Under the pieces are notes generated by a model. The model was not told the origin of the DNA, ran no database searches, and worked only from the letters and a program-made list of their open reading frames with translations. The position numbers and the translations under genes were made by a program. A DNA stretch of 58,069 bases from Actinomycetota bacterium (GTDB taxonomy: Bacteria; Actinomycetota; Actinomycetes; Streptosporangiales; Streptosporangiaceae): positions 1-58,069 of the forward strand of contig DAHVAR010000090.1 in the NCBI GenBank assembly GCA_027314515.1, read 5' to 3'. Shown in pieces: positions 45,459 to 54,412 of this stretch. How positions within the stretch are numbered: the stretch's first letter is position 1; each line of letters starts with the position of its first letter.

Positions 45459-46076
45459 TCAGGTCGCGGCCCCGGCGGGCTCGGCTGCCGCCTCCGCGTA
45501 CGCGAGGACGCGCCGGGCCTCCTCCTCATCGAACTCCTCGCCGTCCGCCAGCTCAGCCTCGTCTGGCACCAGCTCAGCCTCGTCTGGCACGGGGTCGCCC
45601 TCGCCGGGGCCGCGGCTATCCCGCTCCGCTGACCCGCGGTCCCCCGGCAGCGGCTCGCGGGTCCCGGCCGCCGCCTGCTGCTCACGCTCGACGGCCGTCT
45701 TCTCGAGCTGCTCTGTCGACTTCTTGAAGATGGTGACGCCACGCGACAGGTCGTGCCCGATGGCATCGGCGATGACCTCGACGACGGTTCGCCTGGGACC
45801 GTTCCCGTCGCCCTGCTCCCGGACCCGCAGACTGCCCTTGACCACGACCGGGTCTCCCCTGCGCAGGCAGGCCGCTGCGTTCTCCGCCACCCTGCTGTAA
45901 CAGATAACACTGACGAAATTAGTTGGTTGATCAGCCCACTCTCCAGTAGCTTTGTCGATCCGGCGCGGCGTCCAGGCGAGTCGCATGAACAGGGACCGTG
46001 TTCCGCTCCTCGTCCACCCGCATGTCGGTGCCGTCGCTACGTAGCCGGTCACGCTGAAGCTCGCTTCATTAACCAT
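45459..46076 (-). CDS. Accessory single-stranded DNA-binding protein
   Basis: 205-residue protein with an N-terminal OB fold (to about 110: NEASFSVTGYVATAPT, FVSVICYSRVAENAAACLRR) and an acidic C-terminal part. It lacks the DDDIPF-type tip of the main replicative SSB and ends AAAEPAGAAT, so it is probably an SsbB-like paralogue used in sporulation, competence or repair. ATG 46076 has GAGGAG 8 bases upstream. The acidic tail contains a perfect 21-bp duplication. Confidence 0.85.
   Translation of the reverse strand: MVNEASFSVTGYVATAPTCGWTRSGTRSLFMRLAWTPRRIDKATGEWADQPTNFVSVICYSRVAENAAACLRRGDPVVVKGSLRVREQGDGNGPRRTVVEVIADAIGHDLSRGVTIFKKSTEQLEKTAVEREQQAAAGTREPLPGDRGSAERDSRGPGEGDPVPDEAELVPDEAELADGEEFDEEEARRVLAYAEAAAEPAGAAT
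45549..45590. repeat. Perfect 21-bp direct duplication
   Basis: Two identical adjacent 21-bp units (starting CAGCTCAGCCTCG) in the SSB gene, encoding Val-Pro-Asp-Glu-Ala-Glu-Leu twice in the acidic tail. Confidence 0.9.
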
Positions 46077-46207
46077 TCCGGGTCTCCTCGACATCTGCCG
46101 CGGCCCTGCGCCGCCGGCGCGTGTCAAGGATCTGCCTGGTTGCCTGCGCCGGGCTCGGGGCAGCGGCAGCCTGTGCACAACTGCGGCCGGCGCGGTGAAG
46201 CTGTGGA

Positions 46208-47908
46208 CTACGCCGGCAGCACGACGCAGGCCGCGGTCCGCAGCGCGGTCCGGAACCGTTCCAGCTCCTCGAGTTCCGACTCGGCCGGGGCGATCACCAG
46301 TTCGCCTGCCACCGCTGCCAGCCGTCGCAGGATGTCCTCGGTCAGCGCTTCCGCCTCGCGGGCGGCCGCCCGCCTGACCGCGCGAGTGCAGAGCCGCGCC
46401 ATCAGCCACCCCCCGGCCAGGCCAGCTATACCCGTAACGGCGGCCCATGGCAGCAGCCACGCATCGCTGAACAGCCTCGGGACGCCCGAGCCAACATGCG
46501 CCACGCCGAAGATGATCAGCGAGGCGAGCCAGGCGATGCCGACCAGCACGCAGCCGAGCAGCAGCCCCTGCCCCACGCCGACCAGCCGCCACCACCGGTC
46601 GACCACCGCGCGGGCCGGCAGTGCGGCGCCGATCTGTTCGCCAATCTCGGCCGGGATGTCTGCAGCCCTTGACCTGACAGCCGCCCGGACGGTCCGCGAC
46701 CACGGCGGCGGCAGCGGCGGGATGCCCTCGTCGGCCACCCTGGTCAGCGCATTGTCGATCGCTGCCTGCTGGGCACCAGACGGGCCGGCGGTGACGCCGC
46801 GCAACTGGTCCCATAGCTTGCCGAGCCTGATCTTGCGGGCCGGGTCCGGGCTGGTCAGCCGCTCAGCAACCCAGCTCACCGGCCAGCCCACATAGTCCAT
46901 GGCGCGCAACTCGCGCGCACTGCGCAGTGCGTCGCCGATGGCGAAGACGCCAGCCGCCGCGGCGAAATCCGCTGCCAGCCCGGCTGCCGTTCCCGTCCGA
47001 AGCCGCATGGCGGCTGGCCCGCCCGGCTCCAGCGAATCGGTCCGGAAGCCCGGCTCGATCGCACCGTAGGCCTCGAACCTGGCCACCAGGTTGTCGACAT
47101 CAGCCGCAATCCGGGCGGCTGCCGCTGTCCGGGCGGTAACCGCCTCGATGAGAAGCTTGCGAAGCTCCTCTATGCCAGCCCCGGTCTTCGCAGAGGTGAC
47201 CAGTATCTGCACATCGCCAAGACCCTCGGAGTCGAGCAGCCGGCGAAGGTCGTGGATGCAGTCCTCGACCTGGCCCGCCGACAGCAGGTCAGCCTGGTTC
47301 AGCACGACGGCGACGACCTCAGAATGCCCGGCCAGCGGGACCAGGAAGCGCCGGTGCACCGCCGCATCCGCGTACTTCTGCGGATCAAGCACCCAGACGA
47401 TCAAATCCGACAGGCCGACCAGCTGACCGACAAGGTCCGTGGCATGGCCCATCACCGAGTCGTGGTCGGGCAGGTCCAGCAGCACCAGCCCGTTCATCAG
47501 CTGCTCGCCGCTGCCCAGCGCGCTCGCCCTGGCATAGCGGTGCCGGCGCGGCACGCCGAGCCACTCCAGCAGCGGACCGGCGCCGGAGACGCCCCAGACG
47601 CAGGCATGCGCCTGCCTGGTCACCGGCCTGGTCACGCCGACCGTGGAGAAGTCCGCCCCGGCAAGCTGGTTGAACAAGGACGACTTTCCGCTGCCGGTGC
47701 CGCCTGCGAGCGAGACCACGGTGTGCCGGGAGGAGAGCATCAGCCGCTGCCCGGCCCTGGTCAGGGCCTCGCGGGCCGCTGTCAGCAAATCCTCGCTGAA
47801 ACCGTCCGGACCGGTCCGAGCCGCACCTATCTGCACGAGCCTGGCCAGCGCCGCCAGCCGGGCGGACAACCCGGTACGGTCACCGCTGTCAAGAACCTGG
47901 GTAGTCAT
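46208..47908 (-). CDS. Dynamin-like / YfjP-family GTPase with two membrane helices
   Basis: 566-residue P-loop GTPase: G1 GGTGSGKSSLFNQL, a G2 Thr region GVTRPVTRQ, G3 DLPDHD, G4 NQAD and G5 TSAKTGAG. Two hydrophobic segments at about 442-465 and 480-505 anchor it in the membrane, followed by a helical tail. Its ATG overlaps the stop of the preceding, larger GTPase by four bases, so both are made together. Likely a bacterial dynamin-like pair for membrane remodelling or septation; no experimental homologue can be named with certainty. Confidence 0.8.
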   Translation of the reverse strand: MTTQVLDSGDRTGLSARLAALARLVQIGAARTGPDGFSEDLLTAAREALTRAGQRLMLSSRHTVVSLAGGTGSGKSSLFNQLAGADFSTVGVTRPVTRQAHACVWGVSGAGPLLEWLGVPRRHRYARASALGSGEQLMNGLVLLDLPDHDSVMGHATDLVGQLVGLSDLIVWVLDPQKYADAAVHRRFLVPLAGHSEVVAVVLNQADLLSAGQVEDCIHDLRRLLDSEGLGDVQILVTSAKTGAGIEELRKLLIEAVTARTAAAARIAADVDNLVARFEAYGAIEPGFRTDSLEPGGPAAMRLRTGTAAGLAADFAAAAGVFAIGDALRSARELRAMDYVGWPVSWVAERLTSPDPARKIRLGKLWDQLRGVTAGPSGAQQAAIDNALTRVADEGIPPLPPPWSRTVRAAVRSRAADIPAEIGEQIGAALPARAVVDRWWRLVGVGQGLLLGCVLVGIAWLASLIIFGVAHVGSGVPRLFSDAWLLPWAAVTGIAGLAGGWLMARLCTRAVRRAAAREAEALTEDILRRLAAVAGELVIAPAESELEELERFRTALRTAACVVLPA

Positions 47909-50118
47909 CGCGCTCCCTCAAGCGCCTCGCCAGCCTGCAGCAACTCGCTGGCCGCACTGTCGTCCGGCACGCCAGCCGAGTCGATGAGCGCGAAGAACCG
48001 CTCCGCTTCCGCCGCGAGCAGGCGGCCCGCCCGCTCACGCAAGTCCAGCCGGATGCGCGCACCGATGTCGCGCAGCAGGCCGGCGCCGAAGAGCGACTCC
48101 AGCATCTGCCGCGGCACCGCTTCGCCGACTGTGCCTCCCTGGACCGCTGTGCCGCCGGGTGCGGCGCCCGAGCCAATTACGCCGATCGTCAGCACCAGGG
48201 CCAGGGCTTCGTCGTCGAACGACACGACCCGGGCGATCGACCGCTTGGTGACGTTCTCGGCCTTGACCAGCCGGCGGACATGGTGCTGCCATTCGCTGAC
48301 CGCCGCCGCAGCGGCCGCCGCGAGTCCCGGGGTCGCCCTGGCGAGCGCTGCGGGGTCGCAGTCGGCGGCATTCGCGCCGGGGTCGCTGACCAGGCCCAGG
48401 TCGGCCAGCGCGGAGGCGACGAAGTCTGACTCATCCGGCCCGTCATGGCTGTCTCCGGCCGCCCCGCGCTCGGCGAGCAAGCCCCTGCCAGCGGGCTGGC
48501 GCTGCCAACCTGCCACCACGCGCTCGGCAGCCCGGTCGGCGGTCGCCATGACCAGCGCAACCATGCTCGCCTGGAGCGCGCCCTTCAGTGCGATGGCCCT
48601 GGCTGGCAGCTGCTGTTTCCGCTGTCGGCTACCGCCACGGCCGCGTCGCGTCGCAAGCGTGCGCAGCAGATCGCCGGCACCGGCGAAATCCTGCCAGCGC
48701 GCCAGCGCCTCGCCACGTAGCAGCGATCCGTCCCCGGTAGCCTGCTCGAACTCAGCCAGGCCAGCCGTGAAGGCCGACTCGACCGTCTCGCGGAGCTGGT
48801 GCCGCAGCGCGAGCTGGGCAGTCACCTCGTCGGCCAGGGCCGGCACCCGAGCGCGGAAGGTATCGAGCACGCCTGACATGGTCTGGGTCAGCACGGCGAC
48901 CCGCCGGTCGTCCCGCCTGGCCGTGTCGGCGAGCCACTCGCGAATCGGGGCTGCGACCTCGGCCGGCAGCTGAGCGTCGGTGATCACGGTCTCAGGGATG
49001 ATGAACCTGCGGACCTCACTCAGGCCGTTGGCCTCGAGCATCGCGTCGAAATGGGCCGAGAGCTCGGCCGCCGCGGGCGGCGGGACCCTCGACAGCGCAA
49101 TCGCCAGCGCGGCCCCGCGATCGCGGGCAGACTGCAGCATTTCCCAGACCGCGGCATCGGCGTAACGGCGGGCGGTCGTGACGAACAGCCACAGGTCAGA
49201 CGCATCCAGGAACTGGTCGGCGAAGTCACGGTGAGCCTGCACGACCGAGTCGATGTCCGGCGTGTCCAGCACGGCGACGCCCTTCGGCATGCCCTCGCTT
49301 GCGGCCAGAACCAGCAGTCCGTCACGGCCGGGCATGGCCAGGCCCTGCTGACGGACGCGCGGCAGCGTCGGCAGGAAGACGTTCTCGGCAAACCATCTCA
49401 TGTCGTCTGGATGACAGGCCAGGACCGGGCTGTTCGTGGTCGGGCGCCGGATCCCGGTGGCACTGACCTGCCTGGCGACCAGGCTGTTCATCAGCGTCGA
49501 CTTGCCCGCGCCGGTCGACCCGACGAGCGCTACCAGGATCGGCGCGCCGGACTGGCGCAGTCGCGGCAGCAGGTAGTCGTCGATCTGACTGAGCAACTTG
49601 ACCCGTTCCGCCTTCGCCTCGGCCACGCCGGGAGACTCGAAGAGCAGCGGAACGGTGCGGATCGGATGGCGCAGGCCGAGCAGGGCAGCTTCGAGTTTCC
49701 GGGCGTCAACACGGGCGAACGGCTCGTCGTCTGCCTCTGCCCGCATCGTCGCGGCGGTCTCCGCAATCCCGGCGGCCTGCGCGATCCCGGCGGCGCCGGC
49801 ATCACCTGGTTCGGGAGCGGCTGGCCGCGTCCAGATCGCCCCGGCCCCGGCCCCGGCCGGCCGCTGCCCACCAGCCCCACCGGCCGCACCGGCCGCGCCG
49901 GGCTGGCTGCCACCGCTAGCGCTCTCGGCCGTAGCCAGGCCCTTGGGGCCGGCCGGCACCGGTGCGGTCATCGCCGCCTCGGCGAACGAAGGTGGTGGCC
50001 CGCCGTGGCCTGGCACAGGCTGGGCACCGCGGAATGAGTGGTCAACCGCAGCCGGCCCGGGCCAGCCTGGTCCGCCCGGCAAGCTCTGCGCCGCAGCCGC
50101 GTCCATTCCCTCGGTCAT
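47905..50118 (-). CDS. Dynamin-like GTPase, larger partner
   Basis: 737 residues. About 125 N-terminal residues are Gly/Ala/Pro-rich and probably disordered. The GTPase domain follows with G1 GSTGAGKSTLMNSL, RRPTTNSPVL as switch I, and LDTPDIDS as G3; G4 is degenerate (ALSRVPP instead of NKxD). A long helical region follows. First gene of the GTPase pair, overlapping the second by four bases. The degenerate G4 with an intact P-loop fits dynamin-like proteins with low nucleotide affinity. The SSB gene lies downstream on the same strand. Confidence 0.8.
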   Translation of the reverse strand: MTEGMDAAAAQSLPGGPGWPGPAAVDHSFRGAQPVPGHGGPPPSFAEAAMTAPVPAGPKGLATAESASGGSQPGAAGAAGGAGGQRPAGAGAGAIWTRPAAPEPGDAGAAGIAQAAGIAETAATMRAEADDEPFARVDARKLEAALLGLRHPIRTVPLLFESPGVAEAKAERVKLLSQIDDYLLPRLRQSGAPILVALVGSTGAGKSTLMNSLVARQVSATGIRRPTTNSPVLACHPDDMRWFAENVFLPTLPRVRQQGLAMPGRDGLLVLAASEGMPKGVAVLDTPDIDSVVQAHRDFADQFLDASDLWLFVTTARRYADAAVWEMLQSARDRGAALAIALSRVPPPAAAELSAHFDAMLEANGLSEVRRFIIPETVITDAQLPAEVAAPIREWLADTARRDDRRVAVLTQTMSGVLDTFRARVPALADEVTAQLALRHQLRETVESAFTAGLAEFEQATGDGSLLRGEALARWQDFAGAGDLLRTLATRRGRGGSRQRKQQLPARAIALKGALQASMVALVMATADRAAERVVAGWQRQPAGRGLLAERGAAGDSHDGPDESDFVASALADLGLVSDPGANAADCDPAALARATPGLAAAAAAAVSEWQHHVRRLVKAENVTKRSIARVVSFDDEALALVLTIGVIGSGAAPGGTAVQGGTVGEAVPRQMLESLFGAGLLRDIGARIRLDLRERAGRLLAAEAERFFALIDSAGVPDDSAASELLQAGEALEGAR

Positions 50119-50550
50119 ACTTCCGGGTCTCCTGCCCCAGCAGTGCAGTTGTTCCTGCGTATGCCCCGTGCCGTGACCCGCCCGGGGCCAGTTCCTGGTG
50201 ACACCGCAGGCCTGCTCCCGCCGCTCGCACCGCCTGGCGCAGGCACGCCGAGCAGGTCACGCTCCACCATCATGACTTTCAAACGCCGGAACCACAGTTG
50301 TCCAGTCCCGGGCCGACAGTATCCGCCCTGTACCTAATTGTGCGCTGCTAGCGCAGATTACCGGCAGTAATACCGCAACCGTGACGGCCAGCGGGCGCGC
50401 CAGCGCCGACTGGCCTGCGACGGCGCAGCCAGCAAGCACTTATCGATCATCTATTCGATAGGGTACGAGTTGTTTCCCGGTCACTTCGACCGGGCCGAGG
50501 ACGGCTCAACCGCACGGCGCCCGGCGAAGTCCGCTGCGGGCCCGCGGGTG
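50119..50550. other. Gene-free stretch upstream of the GTPase pair
   Basis: 432 bp with no gene I can support. A hairpin TGCGCT-GCT-AGCGCA sits at 50341-50355, and an AT-richer patch with the half-palindrome CTATTCGATAG lies near 50450. Promoters for the leftward GTPase operon are expected here. Confidence 0.4.
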
Positions 50551-51195
50551 TCAGACCGTGCCGTCGTCGTCTGCGAGCGCAGCCTGCCGCTCCGGCCCCC
50601 AGCCCGCCCGTGACCCGGGTGCCGCCAGCGCGCTGCTGAGCAGCGCGTTGAATGCCGCAACGGCAACCGCCGGGCCGCCCTTCTCGGACACGTTGCTCAC
50701 CGACCGGATGCCGCTGGCCCGTAGTGCGTCCTTGGCCTCGGCCGCGCCGACAAAGCCGGCCGGCAGCCCAACGACGAACGCCGGCTCGACCCGGCGACTG
50801 AGAATCTCGGCAAGCGCCTCCGGCCCGCCGCCGGCGATCCAGACAGCGCCCGGTCCCGTCTCTCCGAACGCCAGCCGGACGGCGGCCGCGGCCCGGCTAA
50901 TCGACGCAGTCCTGGCCAGCCGCTGCGTCAGCGGTTCGCCGATCTTGCACAGGACCGGGCTGCCGGTGATTCCGGCGGCGACCATCGCCGAGTCGGCGAT
51001 GACCGGCGCCCCTGCCGCCAGCGCGGCGACCGCGTCGGCGAGCGACTGCTCGTCGCAGACCAGGTCGGTGAAGTAGTCGAAGTCAGCACTGGCATGAATG
51101 ACCCGTTCGGTTACGTCTCGGCTAAACTTCGGCAGCCGGGAGAAGTCGATCCGGGAGCGCAGTATCCGGTACGATTCCTCGGTAACCGTGTTCAT
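50551..51195 (-). CDS. cobH: Precorrin-8X methylmutase
   Basis: CobH/CbiC enzyme (214 residues) moving a methyl group from C-11 to C-12 of the corrin ring. Catalytic His34 in ERVIHASADFDY, ADSAMVAAGI, and the VGLPAGFVGA segment are characteristic. No other cob/cbi genes are in the window; the B12 importer is 15 kb away. Three bases separate it from the GtrA-like gene stop. Confidence 0.9.
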   Translation of the reverse strand: MNTVTEESYRILRSRIDFSRLPKFSRDVTERVIHASADFDYFTDLVCDEQSLADAVAALAAGAPVIADSAMVAAGITGSPVLCKIGEPLTQRLARTASISRAAAAVRLAFGETGPGAVWIAGGGPEALAEILSRRVEPAFVVGLPAGFVGAAEAKDALRASGIRSVSNVSEKGGPAVAVAAFNALLSSALAAPGSRAGWGPERQAALADDDGTV

Positions 51196-51198
51196 GAC

Positions 51199-51807
51199 TC
51201 AGCGACGCGGCGGCCCAGGGTCGCCAGGCACCAGGGCGAGCGGCCCGGTGTCCGTTCCGCTCGTGGTCTCCGCGGTCGCAAGGTCCGCTCCGACCGAAGC
51301 CGCAGCCTGCTCGTCCCGGCCCCGGCCGGTAAACAGGACGTAATGGAAGATCAGGAACCGGGACACGAAGGTAACGCAGTTCATCAGGAAGTACGCGCCC
51401 TGAACGACAACGTGCTTCATCAGGTGAGTGTAGCCCATCGAGTGCGCCCAGACGCTCGCATAGTGCGACGTCAGGCCGAGGATGACCCAGACGGCGATGG
51501 AGACGGCCCAGAACGGCAGGGTCTCCCTGAGCCAGTCCGGCTTCCCCTTGCGCTCCCAGGCCCAGCGGCTGAGCAGGTAACTCACCAGAGCCGCGGTCAT
51601 CGAGGCGATGACGCCCGAGGCTCCCGCGCTGAGGTTCACCGGGCCAGTCAGCAGGCCGAGCACGATCTGGCTGGTGATCACCGCGGCGAGGGCGGCGGGC
51701 ACGAACCGAACGAACCGGTTCCCCGCATCGGTGCGCAACTTCTGCTCGATCGGAGCGGGGACGAAGCGCCACACAGCCTGGGCGATCTTGTCCGGTACGG
51801 AAGTCAT
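51199..51807 (-). CDS. GtrA-family membrane protein
   Basis: 202-residue protein with four transmembrane helices in about residues 30-150 in the GtrA layout (NRFVRFVPAALAAVITSQIV opens the first), and a hydrophilic C-terminal tail. GtrA proteins help move lipid-linked sugars or are paired with glycosyltransferases; none is adjacent here. ATG 51807 has AGGA 6 bases upstream; a longer in-frame extension is not hydrophobic or conserved. Confidence 0.8.
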   Translation of the reverse strand: MTSVPDKIAQAVWRFVPAPIEQKLRTDAGNRFVRFVPAALAAVITSQIVLGLLTGPVNLSAGASGVIASMTAALVSYLLSRWAWERKGKPDWLRETLPFWAVSIAVWVILGLTSHYASVWAHSMGYTHLMKHVVVQGAYFLMNCVTFVSRFLIFHYVLFTGRGRDEQAAASVGADLATAETTSGTDTGPLALVPGDPGPPRR

Positions 51808-51910
51808 GAGTGTCCTAGCTACGGAAGGCTCTGGCTCGGTCAGACAGGTATACAGTACGGGAACCCGGCCAGGGCTTAGCGCGAAACCCGCCGGGTCGCG
51901 CCGGCGCCGC

Positions 51911-52180
51911 TCAGGCGCGCCACAGCAACCAGCGCCCGGAAGCCAGATCCCGGCACAGTTCATAGGTTGCCGACGGCACGCTGCGCTCCGGCGCCGCCTC
52001 GAGGCGCCAGCACTCGGTCCCACCGGCACCGGCAGTCGCGCCATCGCCGGGCATCGCCGCCGGCATGACCCGCCGCTCCTGCACGAAGATCACCGTGTGC
52101 ATCCGCCCGCGCCAGACGAATCTCGCGGGGCGGCTGTCCCGTAGCCAGACCTCCACCGGCTCGCCGCGGATACCGCGCAT
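51911..52180 (-). CDS. Small conserved protein, DUF6504-like
   Basis: 89-residue protein starting MRGIRGEPVEVWLRDSRPAR and continuing FVWRGRMHTV, a beta-rich pattern of small actinobacterial proteins found near DNA polymerase IV-type genes. The central part is expanded by Gly/Ala; the end YELCRDLASGRWLLWRA is conserved-looking. ATG 52180 has AGGGAG 6 bases upstream. Function unknown. Confidence 0.65.
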   Translation of the reverse strand: MRGIRGEPVEVWLRDSRPARFVWRGRMHTVIFVQERRVMPAAMPGDGATAGAGGTECWRLEAAPERSVPSATYELCRDLASGRWLLWRA

Positions 52181-52321
52181 CTCCCGCTCCCTGGCACAGG
52201 CACCACGCGCGGTGCCGCCGCATCGCCCGGGGGAAGACAGGCGGAACTCCTGTATTCGAACATACATTCGCGCAGCTGCCATCGCAAGCGGGAACGCGCC
52301 AAAGGGCGCCAGCCAGCCACG

Positions 52322-53590
52322 TCAGGCTGCGGCCCAGCCCGGCATCGGATAGCCAGCCAGCAGGTCACGCACTTCGCCAGCGACGCGCTCGATCACCTCC
52401 TCGTCGTCCTTCGCCGCGGCCGTGATCGCCTCGTCCATCCACGCGGCAATCTGGCTCATGTGTTCCTGCGTCAGTCCCCTGGTGGTGATCGCCGGCGTGC
52501 CGATCCTGATGCCGGACGGATCGAACGGCTTGCGGGTGTCGAACGGGACGGTGTTGTAGTTCACTTCGATGCCCGCCCGGTCCAGCGCCTTAGCGGCAGG
52601 CTTGCCGCCGATGCCCTGCGCGGTGAGGTCCAGCAGGATCAGGTGGTTGTCGGTGCCGCCGGACACCAGCGTGTAACCCAGAGCGAGCAACGCGTCGGCG
52701 AGTGCCTTGGCGTTGGCGACGACCTGGTGGGCGTAGGCGCGGAACGACGGTTGCGCGGCCTCCCGCAATGCGACGGCGATCGCGGCCGTGGTGTGGTTGT
52801 GCGGCCCGCCCTGAAGGCCAGGGAAGACGGCCTTGTCCAGCGCTGGGCCATGCTCGGCTGTCGACATGATCATCGCGCCGCGCGGCCCGCGCAGCGTCTT
52901 GTGCGTGGTCGTCGTGAGCACGCTGGCGTAGCCCACTGGCGAGGGATGCGCACCGCCGGCGATCAGCCCGGCGATGTGCGCGATGTCCGCGACCAGGATG
53001 GCGCCGATCTCGTTAGCGATCTCGGCGAACGCCGGGAAGTCAATGATGCGCGGAATGGCCGTCCCGCCGCAGAAAATGACCTTCGGCCGCTCGCGTCTGG
53101 CCAGGTCGCGGACTTCGTCGAGGTCGAGCCGGCCGGTGTCGGCGCGTACGCCGTACTGCACGGACCGGAACCACTTGCCGGTCACCGAGACCGGCCAGCC
53201 ATGGGTCAGATGACCGCCCATCGGCAGCGCCATCCCCATGACGGTGTCACCGGGGGACGCGAAGGCCAGGTAAACGGCGAGGTTGGCGGGCGAGCCCGAG
53301 TACGGCTGGACGTTGGCGTGATCCACCCCGAACAGGCTCTCGGCCCGCTCGCACGCGATCCGCTCCAGCGGGTCGATGAACTGCTGGCCCTCGTAGTACC
53401 GGCGGCCCGGGTAGCCCTCCGAGTACTTGTTGGTCAGCACCGAGCCACTGGCCTCCAGCACGGCAACGGAGACGTAGTTCTCGGACGGGATCAGCCTGAT
53501 CTTGTCCCGCTGACGACGTGCCTCCGCCTGGATGAGTTCCGCGACATCCGGGTCGCTTCCGGCGACATGCGGGATGGGTGGCTGATGCAT
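52322..53590 (-). CDS. glyA: Serine hydroxymethyltransferase
   Basis: PLP enzyme interconverting serine and glycine while charging tetrahydrofolate (422 residues). Visible: LIPSENYVS, NKYSEGYPGRRYYEG, the PLP lysine in TTTTHKTLRGPRGAMI (about residue 230) and the C-terminal GIRIGTPAITTRG. ATG 53590 has GAGGAG upstream. It acts in one-carbon metabolism, the same pathway as the FAD-GcvT fusion at 41-44 kb. Confidence 0.94.
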   Translation of the reverse strand: MHQPPIPHVAGSDPDVAELIQAEARRQRDKIRLIPSENYVSVAVLEASGSVLTNKYSEGYPGRRYYEGQQFIDPLERIACERAESLFGVDHANVQPYSGSPANLAVYLAFASPGDTVMGMALPMGGHLTHGWPVSVTGKWFRSVQYGVRADTGRLDLDEVRDLARRERPKVIFCGGTAIPRIIDFPAFAEIANEIGAILVADIAHIAGLIAGGAHPSPVGYASVLTTTTHKTLRGPRGAMIMSTAEHGPALDKAVFPGLQGGPHNHTTAAIAVALREAAQPSFRAYAHQVVANAKALADALLALGYTLVSGGTDNHLILLDLTAQGIGGKPAAKALDRAGIEVNYNTVPFDTRKPFDPSGIRIGTPAITTRGLTQEHMSQIAAWMDEAITAAAKDDEEVIERVAGEVRDLLAGYPMPGWAAA

Positions 53591-53778
53591 CAGTAGCTCC
53601 TCGGGTCCAGGGCGCGGCGGCCTGCCAGTCACCGGGTCTGGATTTAGCTGGCCAGACCTTCATCATGCCGAATCAGGCGGGCCACCGCACCCCCGCATCC
53701 GCGACAGCCCCCGCATGCGCGACCGCCCGGCAGTCACCGGGCATCGCTGCGCCGACGGGCTAGATCGGGCGCTAAGAC

Positions 53779-53799
53779 CGCGTTCCCGATAAGAACGCG
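53779..53799. promoter_or_regulatory. Hairpin or palindrome between mihF and glyA
   Basis: CGCGTTC pairs with GAACGCG around a 7-base spacer. It lies in the 329-bp gap downstream of mihF and upstream of glyA; it could be a terminator (no T-run) or a protein site. No glycine or folate riboswitch consensus was recognised in this gap. Confidence 0.45.
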
Positions 53800-53919
53800 A
53801 ATTCGTGACGGCGACCTTGGTACGCCGACCAGAGCGCGCCGCCTGACATCGCGGCCGCCCTGAGGATGGGCCGGGCCGGGCAGCGCCGCGACAGCGGGAC
53901 GGCAGCCGCCCGGCTCAGC

Positions 53920-54228
53920 TCAGCCTGCTACGGCATCCAGCAGCTTCCTGCGCTGCTGCTCGCCCAGACCGCCGACGCGGCGGTTGTCGTCAATCCCGGC
54001 CTCGTCCATCACCGCTGCGGCCTTCGCCGGGCCGTACCCGGGAATCGCCTTGATGACCTGCGAGACCTTGGTCTTCTTGGTGATGTCGTCGGTCTTGGCG
54101 AGCACCTGCGCGATGCTCGTCTTCCCGGCCTTGACTGAGGCGAGCAGTTCGCTGCGCTTCTTGCGGGCAGCCTGTGCCTTGGCCAGCGCCTCGGCGCGCT
54201 GCTCCGGGGTCAGTGTCGGCAGAGCCAT
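53920..54228 (-). CDS. mihF: Actinobacterial integration host factor
   Basis: 102-residue nucleoid protein of the mycobacterial IHF type. It has a long basic N-terminal helix (EALAKAQAARKKRSELLASV) and the helix-two-turn-helix DNA-binding part with IPGYGPAKAAAVMDEAGID. It bends DNA and is essential in relatives. The start MALPTLTPEQRAEAL is typical. Confidence 0.95.
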   Translation of the reverse strand: MALPTLTPEQRAEALAKAQAARKKRSELLASVKAGKTSIAQVLAKTDDITKKTKVSQVIKAIPGYGPAKAAAVMDEAGIDDNRRVGGLGEQQRRKLLDAVAG

Positions 54229-54390
54229 GTCACTCCTTCGGTCGAGTCGATCAACTTTCCCACATACCCGCTGCTAGCAGCGGTAGCCACGGTTCGTGTC
54301 GCGGTCAGCGGACTGGCCATCGGATCGCTGCTGCTTTGCGGCTTTATGCGAAGTCCGGCGGGGAAAGTCGGGCGGGTTGAAGTGCGGCAC

Positions 54391-54404
54391 TAGAACCTGT
54401 TCTA
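54391..54404. promoter_or_regulatory. Perfect KstR-type operator
   Basis: TAGAACCTGTTCTA fits the KstR consensus TNNAACNNGTTNNA with fully symmetric arms (TAGAAC/GTTCTA). It lies 8 bases before the start of an isomerase-like gene, a typical repressor position. Confidence 0.7.
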
Positions 54405-54412
54405 CTTTCGGC

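Noticed and set aside
46165-46205. DnaA-box-like TTGTGCACA near the GTPase/SSB boundary
   Set aside because: A single imperfect copy, no cluster and no dnaA/dnaN context; not an origin.
50257-50439. 60-codon minus-strand frame with a hydrophobic stretch
   Set aside because: No ribosome-binding site and no family; it lies in a probable promoter region, so not supported as a gene.
53591-53919. Search for a glycine or folate riboswitch ahead of glyA
   Set aside because: No conserved aptamer core could be recognised; only a simple hairpin is present.
54296-54412. Earlier in-frame ATG at 54296 for the isomerase-like gene
   Set aside because: The extension is Arg/Cys-rich, unlike the family, and would place the KstR box inside the coding region; ATG 54413 fits better.
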